64,000 nt of DNA from JAFECT01 sp963838235. GTDB taxonomy: Bacteria; Pseudomonadota; Alphaproteobacteria; Caulobacterales; Caulobacteraceae. This document shows positions 48,463 to 59,416 of the stretch, one piece after another; positions within the stretch are counted from its first letter, which is position 1, and each line of letters begins with the position of its first letter. Below the pieces are notes generated by a model. It was not told the origin of the DNA. It saw only the letters and a program-made list of their open reading frames with translations, and did not search any database. Location of the stretch: positions 124,001 to 188,000 of the forward strand of contig CAWIQJ010000001.1 in the NCBI GenBank assembly GCA_963838235.1. Reading direction: 5' to 3'. Both the position numbers and the translations under genes were made by a program.

Positions 48463-49075
48463 CGGTTCTGCGCGAGCTTCTCGATCTGCCGGCGCATCTC
48501 TTCCATCTGGGCGCGCATCTCGGTGATCGTTTCGCTCTCGGCGGCGGCAGCCTGAGGCGCGGCCTGCGGCGCCGTTTTCGACGGAACCTCGTCGGCGCGG
48601 TAGGCGAAGGGCGAGAACATCTTCATCGCCCGGTCGAACAGGGCGAGGTTCTGGCGCACCTGCTCGCCGTAGAGCTCCACGCCCGGCGTCGCGCCGAAGG
48701 CGCCGGCGAACTGGCTGCGCAAGCGCTCCTGCTGGCGGGTGAAGGCGTCGAGCGACAGCTCCAGATAGCTCGGCACGAAGGCCTGCATGTGGTCGCCGTA
48801 GAAACGGATCAGCTGGCGCAGGAACTGGATCGGCAGCAGGTTCTGCGCCGCGGCTCTCTTCCTCGAAGATGATCTGGGTCAGCACCGTGCGGGTGATGTC
48901 CTCGTTGGTCTTGGCGTCATAGACCACGAAGTCGACGCCCTGCGCGCACCATCTCGGCCAGGTGGTCGAGGGTGACGTAGGCGCTGGAGTCGGTGTTGTA
49001 GAGCCGGCGGTTGGCGTACTTCTTGATGACCACGCGCTCGCTGGACGGGCGCGCACCGTTCTGGGCGTCGGACAA
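48459..49075 (-). CDS. phaR: Polyhydroxyalkanoate synthesis repressor PhaR (frame interrupted)
   Basis: A regulator that binds DNA and PHB granules. After a likely TTG start the N-terminal PhaR DNA-binding domain reads VVIKKYANRRLYNTDSSAYV, then TLDHLAEMVR and VDFVVYDAKTNEDITRTVLT. Frame breaks lie near 48948 and 48858. The corrected middle is LLPIQFLRQLIRFYGDHMQA, and the C terminus is a coiled coil (MRAQMEEMRRQIEKLAQNR). It is divergent from phaA, its expected regulatory target. Confidence 0.9.
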
Positions 49076-49343
49076 GGTCGCTCCCCTTATCTGTTGCGCC
49101 GCATTATCGCGGATGCGAGGCGGCTCCGCCAGGGGGGCCTAAGGGCAGGTCGGACAAGGCGGCCAGGACCGGTCCGAGCGCTTGCGCCGCGCGGCTCGGC
49201 TTGACGCGGCGGCTTATTTTGAGCCTATGCCCCCCATCGTTCTTAACCAGACGCGCGTTGGGCCTGACGGCCTGCGTCCCCCTGTTCCCTTCGGCCTCCC
49301 CGCCGGACCGGGGCGTTTCCGCGCCGCAACGAGAAAGCAAGCC

Positions 49344-50528
<1,185 letters not shown>

Positions 50529-50572
50529 TCCTCAAGATCAGAGACAAACAAACTTCGGGACGAGGAAACGAC

Positions 50573-51303
50573 ATGGCGAGAGTGGCGATGGTTACCGGCG
50601 GGACGCGCGGCATCGGGCGCGCGATCAGCGAGCGGCTGAAGGCCGACGGCTTCAAGGTCGCGGCGGGCTACGCCGGCAACGAGGACGCGGCCAAGGCCTG
50701 CGCCGACGAACTGGGCGTGCTGACGGTCAAGGGCAACGTCGGCAACTTCGAAGACTGCGCCCGCGCGGTGAAAGTCGTCGAGGACCGAGTTCGGCCCCAT
50801 CGACGTGCTGGTCAACAACGCCGGCATCACCCGCGACGCCGTTCTTGCACAGGATGACCGCCGGAGCAGTGGACCGAGGTGATCCGCGTCAACCTGGCCA
50901 GCGTCTTCAACATGACCCGCCAGGTCATCGAGGGCATGCGCGACGCGCGGCTTCGGCCGGATCATCAACATCTCCTCGATCAACGGCCAGAAGGGCCAGG
51001 TCGGGCCAGACCAACTATTCCGCCGCCAAGGCCGGCATGATCGGCTTCACCAAGGCGCTGGCGCAGGAAAACGCCCGTAAGGGCATCACGGTGAACGCCA
51101 TCGCCCCCGGCTACATCGACACCGAGATGGTGGCTTCCGTGCCACAGAACGTGCTCGACAGCATCATCGCCCAGATTCCCGTGGGCCGCTTAGGTCACGG
51201 GGAAGAAATCGCGGATATGGTTGCTTTCCTTGCTGGAGAGCACGCCGGATATGTCACAGGGGCCACGCTCGCCCTCAATGGCGGCCAGTATCTGGTGGGT
51301 TAA
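50573..51303 (+). CDS. phaB: Acetoacetyl-CoA reductase (frame interrupted)
   Basis: NADPH-dependent reduction of acetoacetyl-CoA to 3-hydroxybutyryl-CoA. SDR features: AMVTGGTRGIGRAISERLKA (cofactor loop), the NNAG segment and the catalytic YSAAK in TNYSAAKAGMIGFTKALAQE, ending GGQYLVG. Apparent single-base insertions lie near 50790, 50845, 50862, 50945 and 51003. Rebuilt length about 241 residues. With phaA and phaR it forms a PHB module; phaC is not in the window. Confidence 0.93.
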
Positions 51304-51342
51304 CGCCTCCGAGCCGCCAAAAATCCGCCCCGGTCCGCCAGC

Positions 51343-52144
51343 ATGACCTTGGGGATGCTTGAATCCGTCCGCATACGGCCGGCCGTGGCGCTGCTGGCCG
51401 TCGCCGGCGTCGCATGGTTTGCCGTGCATGCGGATTCTTGTCTGGCCCGAGGCGGAGGCGATCAGCACCCCACCACCCTGCGCCGGGCGGTGACCGGCGC
51501 TGAGTCCGACGACGGCCGCAATGCCGACATGCCGCCGGTCGCCCGCTATGTGGCCGGGGACGGGGACCGGTTCATTTTCGACAAGTCGGGGCCGGTGGCC
51601 CTGTTCAAGTTCGAGCATGCGGACGAGATTCTGGGCCCTGCGTCCGATCCCGGGCCCGAACGGCGACACCATCTATCGCAACGATATCGGTCAGCCGGTG
51701 CTGCGCTTCACCCGTCTCGGCGGCCTGACCCTGTTCACCCCGCACCAGCCCTGGGGCGAGGCGGTGGCCCTCGACGGTCCAGCTCTCCTGACCAAGATGC
51801 CCCGCGGCAGCATCGCCATGCTGGTCGCGGCGCACCAGTCGGCGATCATCCACATCGGCCGCGCCATGGGCCACAACGTCATCGTCCAGGCCGAGGGCCA
51901 GGGTTCCGAATTTTTGTTCGCCGACGCGCTGAACGTGCTGACCGACACCATCCAGAAACTCGCGGCGCTGCGCGACGGCCGACCCTACCTCGCCAGCATC
52001 CGCGAGATTGACGTCCACCCCGCCAGGAAGATGGACGCGCGCCTGCACAACGGCGTGCTCGACATCGCGATCAATCCCGCCGACGGCATCGCCGGCCGCC
52101 CGTCCTCCGGCCGCATCGCCCAGGCGATCGTCAACCCGCGCTGA
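51343..52144 (+). CDS. DUF4908-like exported protein (frame interrupted)
   Basis: About 266 residues. An N-terminal signal region (VALLAVAGVAWFAVHADSCL) is followed by VARYVAGDGDRFIFDKSGPV. The frame shifts near 51628, where GAGATTCTGG carries an apparent extra T; corrected, it continues EIWALRPIPGPNGDTIYRND and LGGLTLFTPHQPWGEAVALD. It resembles DUF4908 proteins of Caulobacterales, by pattern only. Function unknown. It begins about 40 nt after phaB. Confidence 0.65.
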
Positions 52145-52896
52145 TTATCCTTTGAACACGTCCTTGGCCGCGCGCACCTGGCCGAAGGCTTGGGCGTCGT
52201 TGTCGGCCGTCACCAGTCCGGGCGCGCGCAGGAACGGGTTCGTGGCCTTCTCCAGGCCGATGGTGGTGGGCACGGTGGGTTCGGCGCGTTCGCGCGCGGC
52301 GAACACCTGATCGGCGCGGGCCTTCACACCGGCATCGTGATCAACCGACAAGGCAAAGCGAGCGTTGGCCGCGGTGTATTCGTGCGCGCAATAGACGCGC
52401 GTGTCGTCGGGCAACGACGCGAGGCTCGACAGGGACGACCACATCTGTTCCGGCGTGCCTTCGAACAGGCGTCCGCAGCCCATGCGCGAAGATGGTGTCG
52501 CCGACAAAGGCCGCGTGGTTCTCCGCGCTCGAAGTAGGCGATGTGGCCGAGCGTGTGGCCGCCGTGTCGCGATCACCGCGAACTCGGTCTCGCCCAGCAT
52601 CACGGTTTCGCCGCCGGAGACGGTGCGGTCGAGCGGCGCGATGCGGGTCACTTCCGCGGGCCCGACGATCTCGCAGCCGATGAGCTCTTTCAGCCGGCGT
52701 TGCCGCCGGCGTGGTCCGGATGCCAGTGGGTGTTGAAGATGTAGTCGAGCTTGCCCCATCCCGCCTTGTCCAGCTCGGCCAGGATCGCGTCTGCGTCCGG
52801 CGTGTCGATGGTCGCGGTCTTTCCCGTGGCCTCGTCGCGGATCAGGAACCCGTAGTTGTCCTCGAGGCAGGCGAATTGGCGGACGTCGAGCGGCAT
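52145..52896 (-). CDS. gloB: Hydroxyacylglutathione hydrolase (glyoxalase II; frame interrupted)
   Basis: Hydrolyses S-lactoylglutathione in methylglyoxal detoxification. The N terminus VRQFACLEDNYGFLIRDEAT and the metallo-beta-lactamase metal motif IFNTHWHPDHAGG are clear, as are DDTRVYCAHEYTAANARFAL and the C-terminal substrate domain with TTIGLEKATNPFLRA. At least three indels lie between about 52490 and 52700. Rebuilt length about 250 residues. It is divergent from the methyltransferase gene. Confidence 0.9.
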
Positions 52897-52986
52897 AGGG
52901 GTCTCCAGGACACAGGAACTCGGGCGCGTTAGGTTTTAGCGCCCGGTTTCAGGCTTATATTGGCTCCGAAGGGATAAGCCGAGAGC

Positions 52987-53751
52987 ATGCGCCGCGACGT
53001 CCTCGAACTCCGCGAATTCTACGCCCAGCCGCTCGGCCGGGCGGTCCGCGACCTGCTCAGCCGCAAGGTGGGCGAGGCCTGGGGCGACGCGGCCGGGCTG
53101 GACGTGCTGGGCCTGGGCTACGCCACGCCGTTCCTCGACCGTTTCGCCGCCGCGCGGCGGGTGGTCGCCGCCATGCCGCGCAGCCCAGGGGGTCGAGACC
53201 TGGCCCGCCGGCGCCCGCAACCGGGCCTGTCTGGTCGAGAGACGCGTCCCTGCCGTTCCCCAACGCCCTGTTCGACCGGATCCTTATCGTGCACGGCCTG
53301 GAGGAAAGCGAGACCTCCGGCGCCATGCTGCGCGAGGCCGGGCGCGTGCTGGCGCCGTCGGGCCGCATCATCGTGGTCGCCGCCGGCCGCGGCGGCCTGT
53401 GGTCGCACGCCGAGCGGACGCCCTTCGGCCACGGCCGCCCGTTCACCCGCGGCCAGCTCGAGACCCTGGTGCGCGAGGCCGACCTGGAGCCGGTCGGCCT
53501 GGTCCCAGGCGCTCTACGTTCCGCCCTTGACGCCGCTGGCGCGCTGGGCGGACGGCTTCGAGCAGGTCGGGTCGCGCGTCTGGCCCGGGTTCGCGGGCCT
53601 CGTCTTGCTGGAAGCGGTGAAGCGGACCTTCGCCTTGAAGGCCAAGCCGGTGCGCGCCCGCCTGGCCAATCCGCTGCCCGGCGTCCTGGCGCCGCAACCC
53701 GCGACCGTGCCGGCGGGGATGACCCATCGGCGGCTGCGACCGAGGCGCTGA
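52987..53751 (+). CDS. Class I SAM-dependent methyltransferase (frame interrupted)
   Basis: About 253 residues. LELREFYAQPLGRAVRDLLS leads into a glycine-rich SAM loop (LDVLGLGYATPFLDRF). After breaks near 53180 and 53245 the segment RILIVHGLEESETSGAMLRE, then APSGRIIVVAAGRGGLW, fits motifs post I-III; a third break near 53510 precedes the C terminus. It often neighbours gloB in alphaproteobacteria. The substrate is unknown. Confidence 0.8.
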   Translation: MRRDVLELREFYAQPLGRAVRDLLSRKVGEAWGDAAGLDVLGLGYATPFLDRFAAARRVVAAMPRSPGGRDLARRRPQPGLSGRETRPCRSPTPCSTGSLSCTAWRKARPPAPCCARPGACWRRRAASSWSPPAAAACGRTPSGRPSATAARSPAASSRPWCARPTWSRSAWSQALYVPPLTPLARWADGFEQVGSRVWPGFAGLVLLEAVKRTFALKAKPVRARLANPLPGVLAPQPATVPAGMTHRRLRPRR

Positions 53752-53799
53752 CCCAATCTTCGATTCCACCGACCCGCGAATTTTCCTACGGTCAGGCCG

Positions 53800-54312
53800 A
53801 TGCAGCGCCTGATCCTCCTGCGCCACGCCAAGGCCGAGCGCACTGCGCCCTCGGGCGACGACTTCGACCGCGCCCTGTCCGAGCGCGGCAAGCGCGATGC
53901 GCGGCTTATGGGCCAGGTGCTGGCCGAGCGGGGAATCAGACCTGACGCCGCCTGGGTCTCGCCGGCCCGGCGCACGCGCGAAACCTGGGCCGAGGCTGAG
54001 ACGGCGTTCGGCGCCGTCGAGACGCAGTTTCCGGACGACCTCTATCACGCTGACGCCGCCCTCATGCGCCGTCTGGTCGAGGCTGACGAAGGCCATGACG
54101 GCACGGTGATTCTGGTGGGGCACAATCCGGGCCTGCACCAGCTCGCCGTCGATCTGCTCGTTGAAGGCGCCGCGAGCGCCAGCGCGATCACGCACATCCG
54201 GTCGCGATTCCCGACGGCGACGGTGGTTGTGTTCGATTTCGACGCCGCCGGACGACCGAGTTTCGACGGGCTCTATCTCGCCGCCGACTACGGCGGCGGA
54301 GGCGGCGAGTGA
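53800..54312 (+). CDS. SixA-like histidine phosphatase
   Basis: A 170-residue protein of the histidine phosphatase superfamily. RLILLRHAKAERTAPSGDDF has the RHG-type catalytic His, SPARRTRETWAEAE supplies an active-site Arg, and VILVGHNPGLHQLAVDLL holds the second His. SixA dephosphorylates Hpt domains in phosphorelays; the role here is unproven. Its end overlaps the pyrD GTG start by 4 nt. Confidence 0.85.
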   Translation: MQRLILLRHAKAERTAPSGDDFDRALSERGKRDARLMGQVLAERGIRPDAAWVSPARRTRETWAEAETAFGAVETQFPDDLYHADAALMRRLVEADEGHDGTVILVGHNPGLHQLAVDLLVEGAASASAITHIRSRFPTATVVVFDFDAAGRPSFDGLYLAADYGGGGGE

Positions 54313-55355
54313 GCGTGTACGACCTCGCCGCGCGCGCGCTCCGCACCCTCGATCCGGAACAGGCCCATACGCTGACCATCGCTGCGCTGAAGGCGGGCCT
54401 CGGTCCGCGCGCGCACGTGGCGGACGATCCGATCCTGGCGGTGACGATAGCGGGTCTCAGCTTGCCCAACTGCATCGGCCTCGCCGCCGGCTTCGACAAG
54501 AACGCCGAGGTCCCCGACGCCATGCTGGACGCGGGTTTCGGCTTCGTGGAATGCGGCAGCGTCACGCCGAAGCCGCAGCCCGGCGCGCCCGGCCGCGCCT
54601 GTTCCGCCTGAGCGAAGACGCGGCGGTGATCAACCGCATGGGCTTCAACAACGCGGGACTGGAGGCGTTCGGCTCACGGCTTGCGGCGCGGCGCGCGCGG
54701 CCGGGCGTGGTCGGCGCCAACCTCGGCGCCAACAAGGACTCCGACGACCGCATCGGCGACTACGTCGCGGGCCTGAAACGCCTGTGGGGGCTCGCGGCCT
54801 ATTTCACCGTCAATGTCTCGTCGCCGAACACGCCGGGCCTGCGCGCCCTGCAGACGCGGCGCGGCGCTCGATGAGTTGCTCGGCCGGCTCAGCCGAGGCG
54901 CGACAGACGCTCGAGCGGCCGCGCGCCGCTGTTCCTGAAGGTCGCGCCCGACCTCGAGGACGCCGAGGTCGAGGGTATCGCCGAAGCGTGCCTGGCGAAC
55001 GGCGTCGATGCGCTGATCGTCTCCAACACCACCGTCGCGCGACCGGCGACGCTGAAGTCGCGCGACGCGAGCGAGACCGGCGGGCTGTCGGGCGCGCCGC
55101 TGTTCGAGCCCTCGACGCGCGTCCTGAGACAGTTCGCCGGACGTTCGCGCGGGCCGGCTGCCGCTGATCGGGGTGGGCGGCGTGTCGTCGGGCGCCGACG
55201 CCTACGCCAAGATTCGCGCCGGCGCTGCGGCGGTGCAGCTCTACAGCGCCATGGTCTATGCGGGCCCGGGCCTGGTGACGCGCGTGAAGCGCGATCTAGC
55301 GCAGCGTCTGCGCGCGGACGGTTTCGTGTCGGTGAGCGACGCGGTGGGCGCTTAA
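54309..55355 (+). CDS. pyrD: Dihydroorotate dehydrogenase, class 2 (frame interrupted)
   Basis: Membrane-associated quinone-dependent step of pyrimidine synthesis. Seen: YDLAARALRTLDPEQAHTLT, IGLAAGFDKNAEVPDAMLDA, FVECGSVTPKPQPG, INRMGFNNAGLEAF, FTVNVSSPNTPGLRALQTR with the class 2 catalytic Ser, and VSNTTVARP. Indels lie near 54580, 54857, 54895, 54921 and 55150. Length about 348 residues. GTG start overlapping SixA. The stop lies at the edge of an inverted repeat. The gene is normally essential, so breaks are probably errors. Confidence 0.92.
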
Positions 55356-55499
55356 GAAAGAGAATTGCGAAAAACACGAAAAGCACGAACGGAGACACGT
55401 CTTTGCGCGAAGCGCGTTAAATCGACTGCGCCTGCGGCGCAAAGAAAGGCGCGAGGGATCGGCGGCGCGTTCGTGCTTTTCGTGGTCAATTCTTCTTCG
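55356..55499. repeat. A-rich inverted repeat at the pyrD/hydrolase convergent junction
   Basis: Arms at 55356-55391 and 55468-55499. CACGAAAAGCACGAACG (55375-55391) pairs perfectly with 55468-55484, and AGAATTG (55361-55367) with CAATTCT (55487-55493). A 76-nt GC-rich centre with CGCCTGCGGCGC-like pairing separates them. No ORF. It has the same placement and arm style as 43318-43503. Confidence 0.8.
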
Positions 55500-55500
55500 C

Positions 55501-56592
55501 CTAGATCACCAGGCACTTCTCCGCATCCGCGTGATCGGGCTGCGCCGAGGCGGCGGGCACGCGGCCGTCCACCCCTTCGCGGAACAGGCCGCCGATCTCG
55601 CGCACCGCGATCTCCGCCTCCGGCGCCACGCCGGCGAAGGCAGCGAAACCATGCACCAGGCCGTCGTAGCAGCGATAAACCACCGGCACCTTCGCCGCGC
55701 GCAGCTTGCGCGCATAGAGCTCGCCCTGGTCGACCAGGGGATCGAACCCGGCGGTGACGATGATCGCACAGGCGAGGCCCGACACGTCGTCGGCGCGGAA
55801 CGGCGACAACCGCGGGTCGGTCGGATCGTCGCCGGGTCCGAGGTAGTGGCCGAACGCCCAGCGCAGGGTGTCGCGCGACAGCGGCCAGGCGTCGGCGTAG
55901 GTCTGCATCGACGGGCTGTCGCTCGCCGCGTCGAGGATCGGACAGATGAGCAGTTGCAGCGCGGGCTGCGCCTCGCCGAGCCGCTTCAGTTCCTGGCAGA
56001 TCGCGGCCGCGAAACCGCCGCCCATGGATTCGCCGCCCACCGCCGCGCCGTGGGCGCCGTAGCGCGACGCATTCACCGCCGCCCATTCGTAGGCGGCGAG
56101 CGCATCTTCGAACCCGGACGGAAAGCGGCTCTCGGGCGCCAGCCGATAGGCCGGCGCCAGCACCACGGTGCGCCCGATGCGCGCGAGTTCGGTGCACAGG
56201 TCGTCGCTGGCGTCGAGATCGCCGACCACGCCCGCGCCCGCGTGAAAGAACACCAGCATCGGCGCGCGTGGGTCCTGGTCGGCCGGGCGGTAGAGCCGCG
56301 TGGTCATCACCGCGCCGGGACCATCGAGCAGGATGGTCTCGGTCACAACGCTCTTGTCGGGCCGGGCTGAGAAGGCGCGCGTCATCTCCGACCAGTCCGC
56401 CCGCGCGTCCTCGGGATCGGTGTCGGGGGTGAGCCGCGGGCCGGGCCACGCCTTGCACAGGAACTGGAACTTGGGATCCAGCGTGCGGCCGCCACGATAG
56501 ATCACCCCGCCGCCGGCCATCAGGCGCAGCACCGGCTCGGGCAGGGAAAGCGCCGTCCGGTAGAACATCCGCTGGAGCGCCGGATCGGCCAT
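55501..56592 (-). CDS. Alpha/beta hydrolase (hormone-sensitive-lipase-like esterase)
   Basis: A 363-residue esterase of bacterial family IV type. The oxyanion HGGG motif is varied to HAGAG (residues 117-121); the nucleophile is Ser189 in GGESMGGGF; the Asp is in TAGFDPLVDQGE and the His in DGLVHGFAAF. No signal peptide is obvious. The substrate is likely a short-chain ester. It converges on pyrD across the inverted repeat. Confidence 0.88.
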   Translation of the reverse strand: MADPALQRMFYRTALSLPEPVLRLMAGGGVIYRGGRTLDPKFQFLCKAWPGPRLTPDTDPEDARADWSEMTRAFSARPDKSVVTETILLDGPGAVMTTRLYRPADQDPRAPMLVFFHAGAGVVGDLDASDDLCTELARIGRTVVLAPAYRLAPESRFPSGFEDALAAYEWAAVNASRYGAHGAAVGGESMGGGFAAAICQELKRLGEAQPALQLLICPILDAASDSPSMQTYADAWPLSRDTLRWAFGHYLGPGDDPTDPRLSPFRADDVSGLACAIIVTAGFDPLVDQGELYARKLRAAKVPVVYRCYDGLVHGFAAFAGVAPEAEIAVREIGGLFREGVDGRVPAASAQPDHADAEKCLVI

Positions 56593-56805
56593 CTGACGTC
56601 TACCTCGACTTCCGAATCCTCGAGCGGAGCAGTCTCAACCGAAGCTTCGCCGGGACGCAAGTTCGCGCGCCAATTGGCGCCGAACCGTGACCAAAAACGC
56701 CCGGCCCCCGATCCGGGTTCACGGCCGCGCAATGCACGCGCGAGGCTTATCCCGTGGCGACGCGGCGGCCCGGGGTTCTATGCTGGCGGGGAAAGAGCGA
56801 GGCGC

Positions 56806-57984
56806 ATGCGCAGACGCACCTTCACCGTCTCAGGTCTTGGGGCCGGTCTGGGCCTGACCCTGGCGGGCGCCGTGCGCGCCCAGCCCACAGCCGACGCCGC
56901 GGCGTCCCCCGACGACCTGATCGGGCCGATCCTGGCCGAGACCAAGGCTCCCGCCCTGGCCGGTGCGGTGGCGACCCCCGACGGCCTGCCGTGGCTGAAG
57001 GCTGAGGGCGTGCGCCAGGGGCCGGGCTCGGCGGCGGTGACGACCGGGGATCTCTGGCACCTGGGCTCCAACACCAAGGCCATGACCGCGGCGCTCTACG
57101 CCAAACTGGTCGAGCAGGGCAAAGCCCACTGGGGCGCGACCGTGCCCGAGCTGTTCCCGGGGCTGAAGGTCGACGCTGCGTGGCGCACGACCACGGTCGA
57201 AGCCCTTATGTCCCACACCGGCGGCGTCTCCGACAAACCGCTGATCGACGGAGCCTGGCTGACCAGTTCGCGCAGCGATCCGCGTCCGCTTGTCGAACAG
57301 CGCCGCGCCTTCGCCGGGCGCGTGTTCCGCACCCCGCCCGCGGGCAAGCCCGGGAGCTTCGAATACGCCAACGCGGACTTCATCATCGTCGGCGCCGCCA
57401 TCGAGGCCATCGCCGGCGCGCCCTGGGAAGACGTCATCCGCACCGAGCTGTTCGAGCCGCTGCAGATGGCCAGCGCAGGCTTCGGTGCGCCGACGGGCGA
57501 CGAGCCCTGGGGTCATACGGCGGACGGGACGCCGGTGGATCCGGCCGGCATCGCTGACAATCCCGCGGCGCTGGGCCCGGCGGGCACGGTGCACGTCTCG
57601 CTCGAGGACTATGCCAAGTTCATCCGGCTGTTTCTGAGCGACGGCGGCGGCTTCCTCAGTCCCGACAGCATCAAACGCCTGACTACGCCCTACAGCGACG
57701 CGGAGCAGAGCTACGCCCTGGGCTGGGGCGTCTATAAATCCCGCCCCTGGTCCAACGGTCCGGTGCTCGCCCACGAGGGGTCCAACACCTTGTGGGACGC
57801 CGCCGCCATCGTGGCGCCCGGCAAGGGCCTGGGCTTCATCGCGGTCTCCAACGACAAGGAGCGCGGCAGCAAGGCGACCACCCGGCTGATCCTTAAACTG
57901 GTGGCGAAATTCGCCCCTACGCCGGCCGCCGTAACGGCGCCCGCGGCGCCGGCCCAGACCCCGGTCCAGCCGGGGCCCCATTGA
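56806..57984 (+). CDS. Secreted serine hydrolase, class C beta-lactamase family (S12)
   Basis: A 392-residue protein with a twin-Arg-like N terminus (MRRRTFTVSGLGAGLGLTLA) that may use Tat or Sec export. The active-site Ser88 is in WHLGSNTKAMTAALYAKL (SxxK), the YxN motif is YAN at 187-189, and HEGSNTLW replaces the usual KTG. Members include esterases, DD-peptidases and beta-lactamases; activity here is undetermined. The ATG at 56806 begins the signal. Confidence 0.87.
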   Translation: MRRRTFTVSGLGAGLGLTLAGAVRAQPTADAAASPDDLIGPILAETKAPALAGAVATPDGLPWLKAEGVRQGPGSAAVTTGDLWHLGSNTKAMTAALYAKLVEQGKAHWGATVPELFPGLKVDAAWRTTTVEALMSHTGGVSDKPLIDGAWLTSSRSDPRPLVEQRRAFAGRVFRTPPAGKPGSFEYANADFIIVGAAIEAIAGAPWEDVIRTELFEPLQMASAGFGAPTGDEPWGHTADGTPVDPAGIADNPAALGPAGTVHVSLEDYAKFIRLFLSDGGGFLSPDSIKRLTTPYSDAEQSYALGWGVYKSRPWSNGPVLAHEGSNTLWDAAAIVAPGKGLGFIAVSNDKERGSKATTRLILKLVAKFAPTPAAVTAPAAPAQTPVQPGPH

Positions 57985-58152
57985 CCGCGCGTCCAACGGA
58001 AGGCAAAAAACTGCTGCAATCCGAGACTTTGGCCGCCGATACGTAGGCGTGGGCCTCGGCCCGACGCCCCGAACTAAGCTGCTTTCAGGGATGGATTGCC
58101 CGGGGACCGCGTACAGGCTCCCCCTGGAAACAGAGGTTTGGGAGATCAGGAT

Positions 58153-58356
58153 ATGTCTAGCGGCACGGTTAAATGGTTCAATACGACCAAGGGTTTCGGC
58201 TTCATCCAGCCTGACGAGGGCGGTCCGGACGTGTTCGTTCACATCTCGGCGGTCCAGAAGGCCGGCCTGCAAGGCCTGAACGAAGGCCAGAAGGTCAGCT
58301 ACGACATCACGATGGAACGCGGCAAGAGCGCCGCGGCCAACCTGAAGGCGCTCTGA
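58153..58356 (+). CDS. Cold-shock protein, CspA family
   Basis: A 67-residue single cold-shock domain: GTVKWFNTTKGFGFIQPDEG contains RNP1 (KGFGFI), and DVFVHISAVQKAGLQ contains RNP2 (VFVHI). It binds single-stranded RNA or DNA and relaxes mRNA structure. ATG 58153 is preceded by a purine-rich ribosome-binding site (GGGAGATCAGG). The upstream gap of about 170 nt is long enough for a regulated leader. A terminator follows. Confidence 0.96.
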   Translation: MSSGTVKWFNTTKGFGFIQPDEGGPDVFVHISAVQKAGLQGLNEGQKVSYDITMERGKSAAANLKAL

Positions 58357-58380
58357 CGCCCCACAGGATTGAGCGTTCGG

Positions 58381-58413
58381 CGGGCCCGGGGAGCGATCTC
58401 CGGGCCCGTTTTT
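58381..58413 (+). terminator. Intrinsic terminator of the cold-shock gene
   Basis: CGGGCCCGG (58381-58389) pairs with CCGGGCCCG (58400-58408), extended by GGAG/CTCC around a short loop, then TTTTT at 58409-58413. It also sits at the end of the convergent DMT transporter gene. Confidence 0.88.
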
Positions 58414-59333
58414 CATGCGCCGGACGGAGTCTCCGGAACCACCGGCGGCGTCCTGGCCGAGGTCAGGGCCGAGCGCTGCGCCAGCACCACGCCGGCCAGC
58501 AGCACGGCCGCGCCGAGCCCCTGCATCAGGGTCACCGGTTCGCCGAGCAGGCTCCAGCCCAGGGCCGCGGCCGCCACCGGCTGCACCAGCACCACCACCG
58601 AGGTCACCGAGGCGGGGAGCCGTCCGAGCGCCCAGGCGATCGCGCCCTGGCCGGTGGCGTGCATCAGGCCGAGTCCCGCGCACGCCCACCATCCGCCGGG
58701 GCCCGCGGGGAAGATGTGTTCGCGCAGCGCAAGCGCGGCGATCAGGAGCGTCGGCGCCGCCGAAACACTGGTCCACAGCATCAGCGCGCCGGTCGACACG
58801 CCCTCGCGGCGCTGTAGCCGCATCACCACGAAATAGCCGCCGTAGAACAGCGCTGCGCCAAGCGCGAGCAGATCGCCCAGGACCGGCTGAGTGCCGTGTC
58901 CGCCCGAACCCTTGGCCGCCGCCATGACGAAGGCGCCGCCGAGGGCGAGCACCAGCCCGCCCAGGAAGGCGCCGCTCGGCCGCTCCCGGAACAACAGCCA
59001 GGCGAGCGCGGTCACCACCACCGGCGTGGTGTTCGACAGCACCGTCGCATTGGTCACCGAGGTGTAGCGCACTGCGTAGTGCCAGACGCCGAGGTCGATC
59101 GCGAACAAGACGCCCGCCCACAGCCCGGCCCTCACCACGTCGAAGCGCAAGGCGCCTTTCGCGCGCAAGGCTGGGACCGCCAGCAGGGGGACCGCGAACA
59201 GCATGCGCCAGAAGCCGCCGGCGGCCGGCCCGGTCTCGGTCAGGCGCGCCAGGATCGGCGCAAGGCCGAGGACGCAAGCGCCGGCGACCAGAACGGCGAG
59301 CGCGAATCGGTTGGAGGGCTGCGCTGTGGTCAT
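58413..59333 (-). CDS. DMT/EamA family transporter
   Basis: A 306-residue protein with ten TM helices in two EamA repeats. It begins LAVLVAGACVLGLAPILARL; the second half has GLMHATGQGAIAWALGRLPA and SVTSVVVLVQPVAAAALGWS, typical of the drug/metabolite transporter superfamily. The substrate is unknown. It ends in the terminator of the cold-shock gene. Confidence 0.9.
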   Translation of the reverse strand: MTTAQPSNRFALAVLVAGACVLGLAPILARLTETGPAAGGFWRMLFAVPLLAVPALRAKGALRFDVVRAGLWAGVLFAIDLGVWHYAVRYTSVTNATVLSNTTPVVVTALAWLLFRERPSGAFLGGLVLALGGAFVMAAAKGSGGHGTQPVLGDLLALGAALFYGGYFVVMRLQRREGVSTGALMLWTSVSAAPTLLIAALALREHIFPAGPGGWWACAGLGLMHATGQGAIAWALGRLPASVTSVVVLVQPVAAAALGWSLLGEPVTLMQGLGAAVLLAGVVLAQRSALTSARTPPVVPETPSGA

Positions 59334-59416
59334 GGCCTTCCCATGCGTCGCCCGTGGGCGTCCGTCAAAGCGCGAAAGTCTTGGGCGCGGTCAACAATGG
59401 ATACGGCGTCTTTCCG

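Noticed and set aside
56830..59277. 815-residue open frame antisense to the S12 hydrolase, also crossing the cold-shock gene
   Set aside because: Crosses three real genes and a terminator; repetitive Arg/Gly/Ala text typical of GC shadows.
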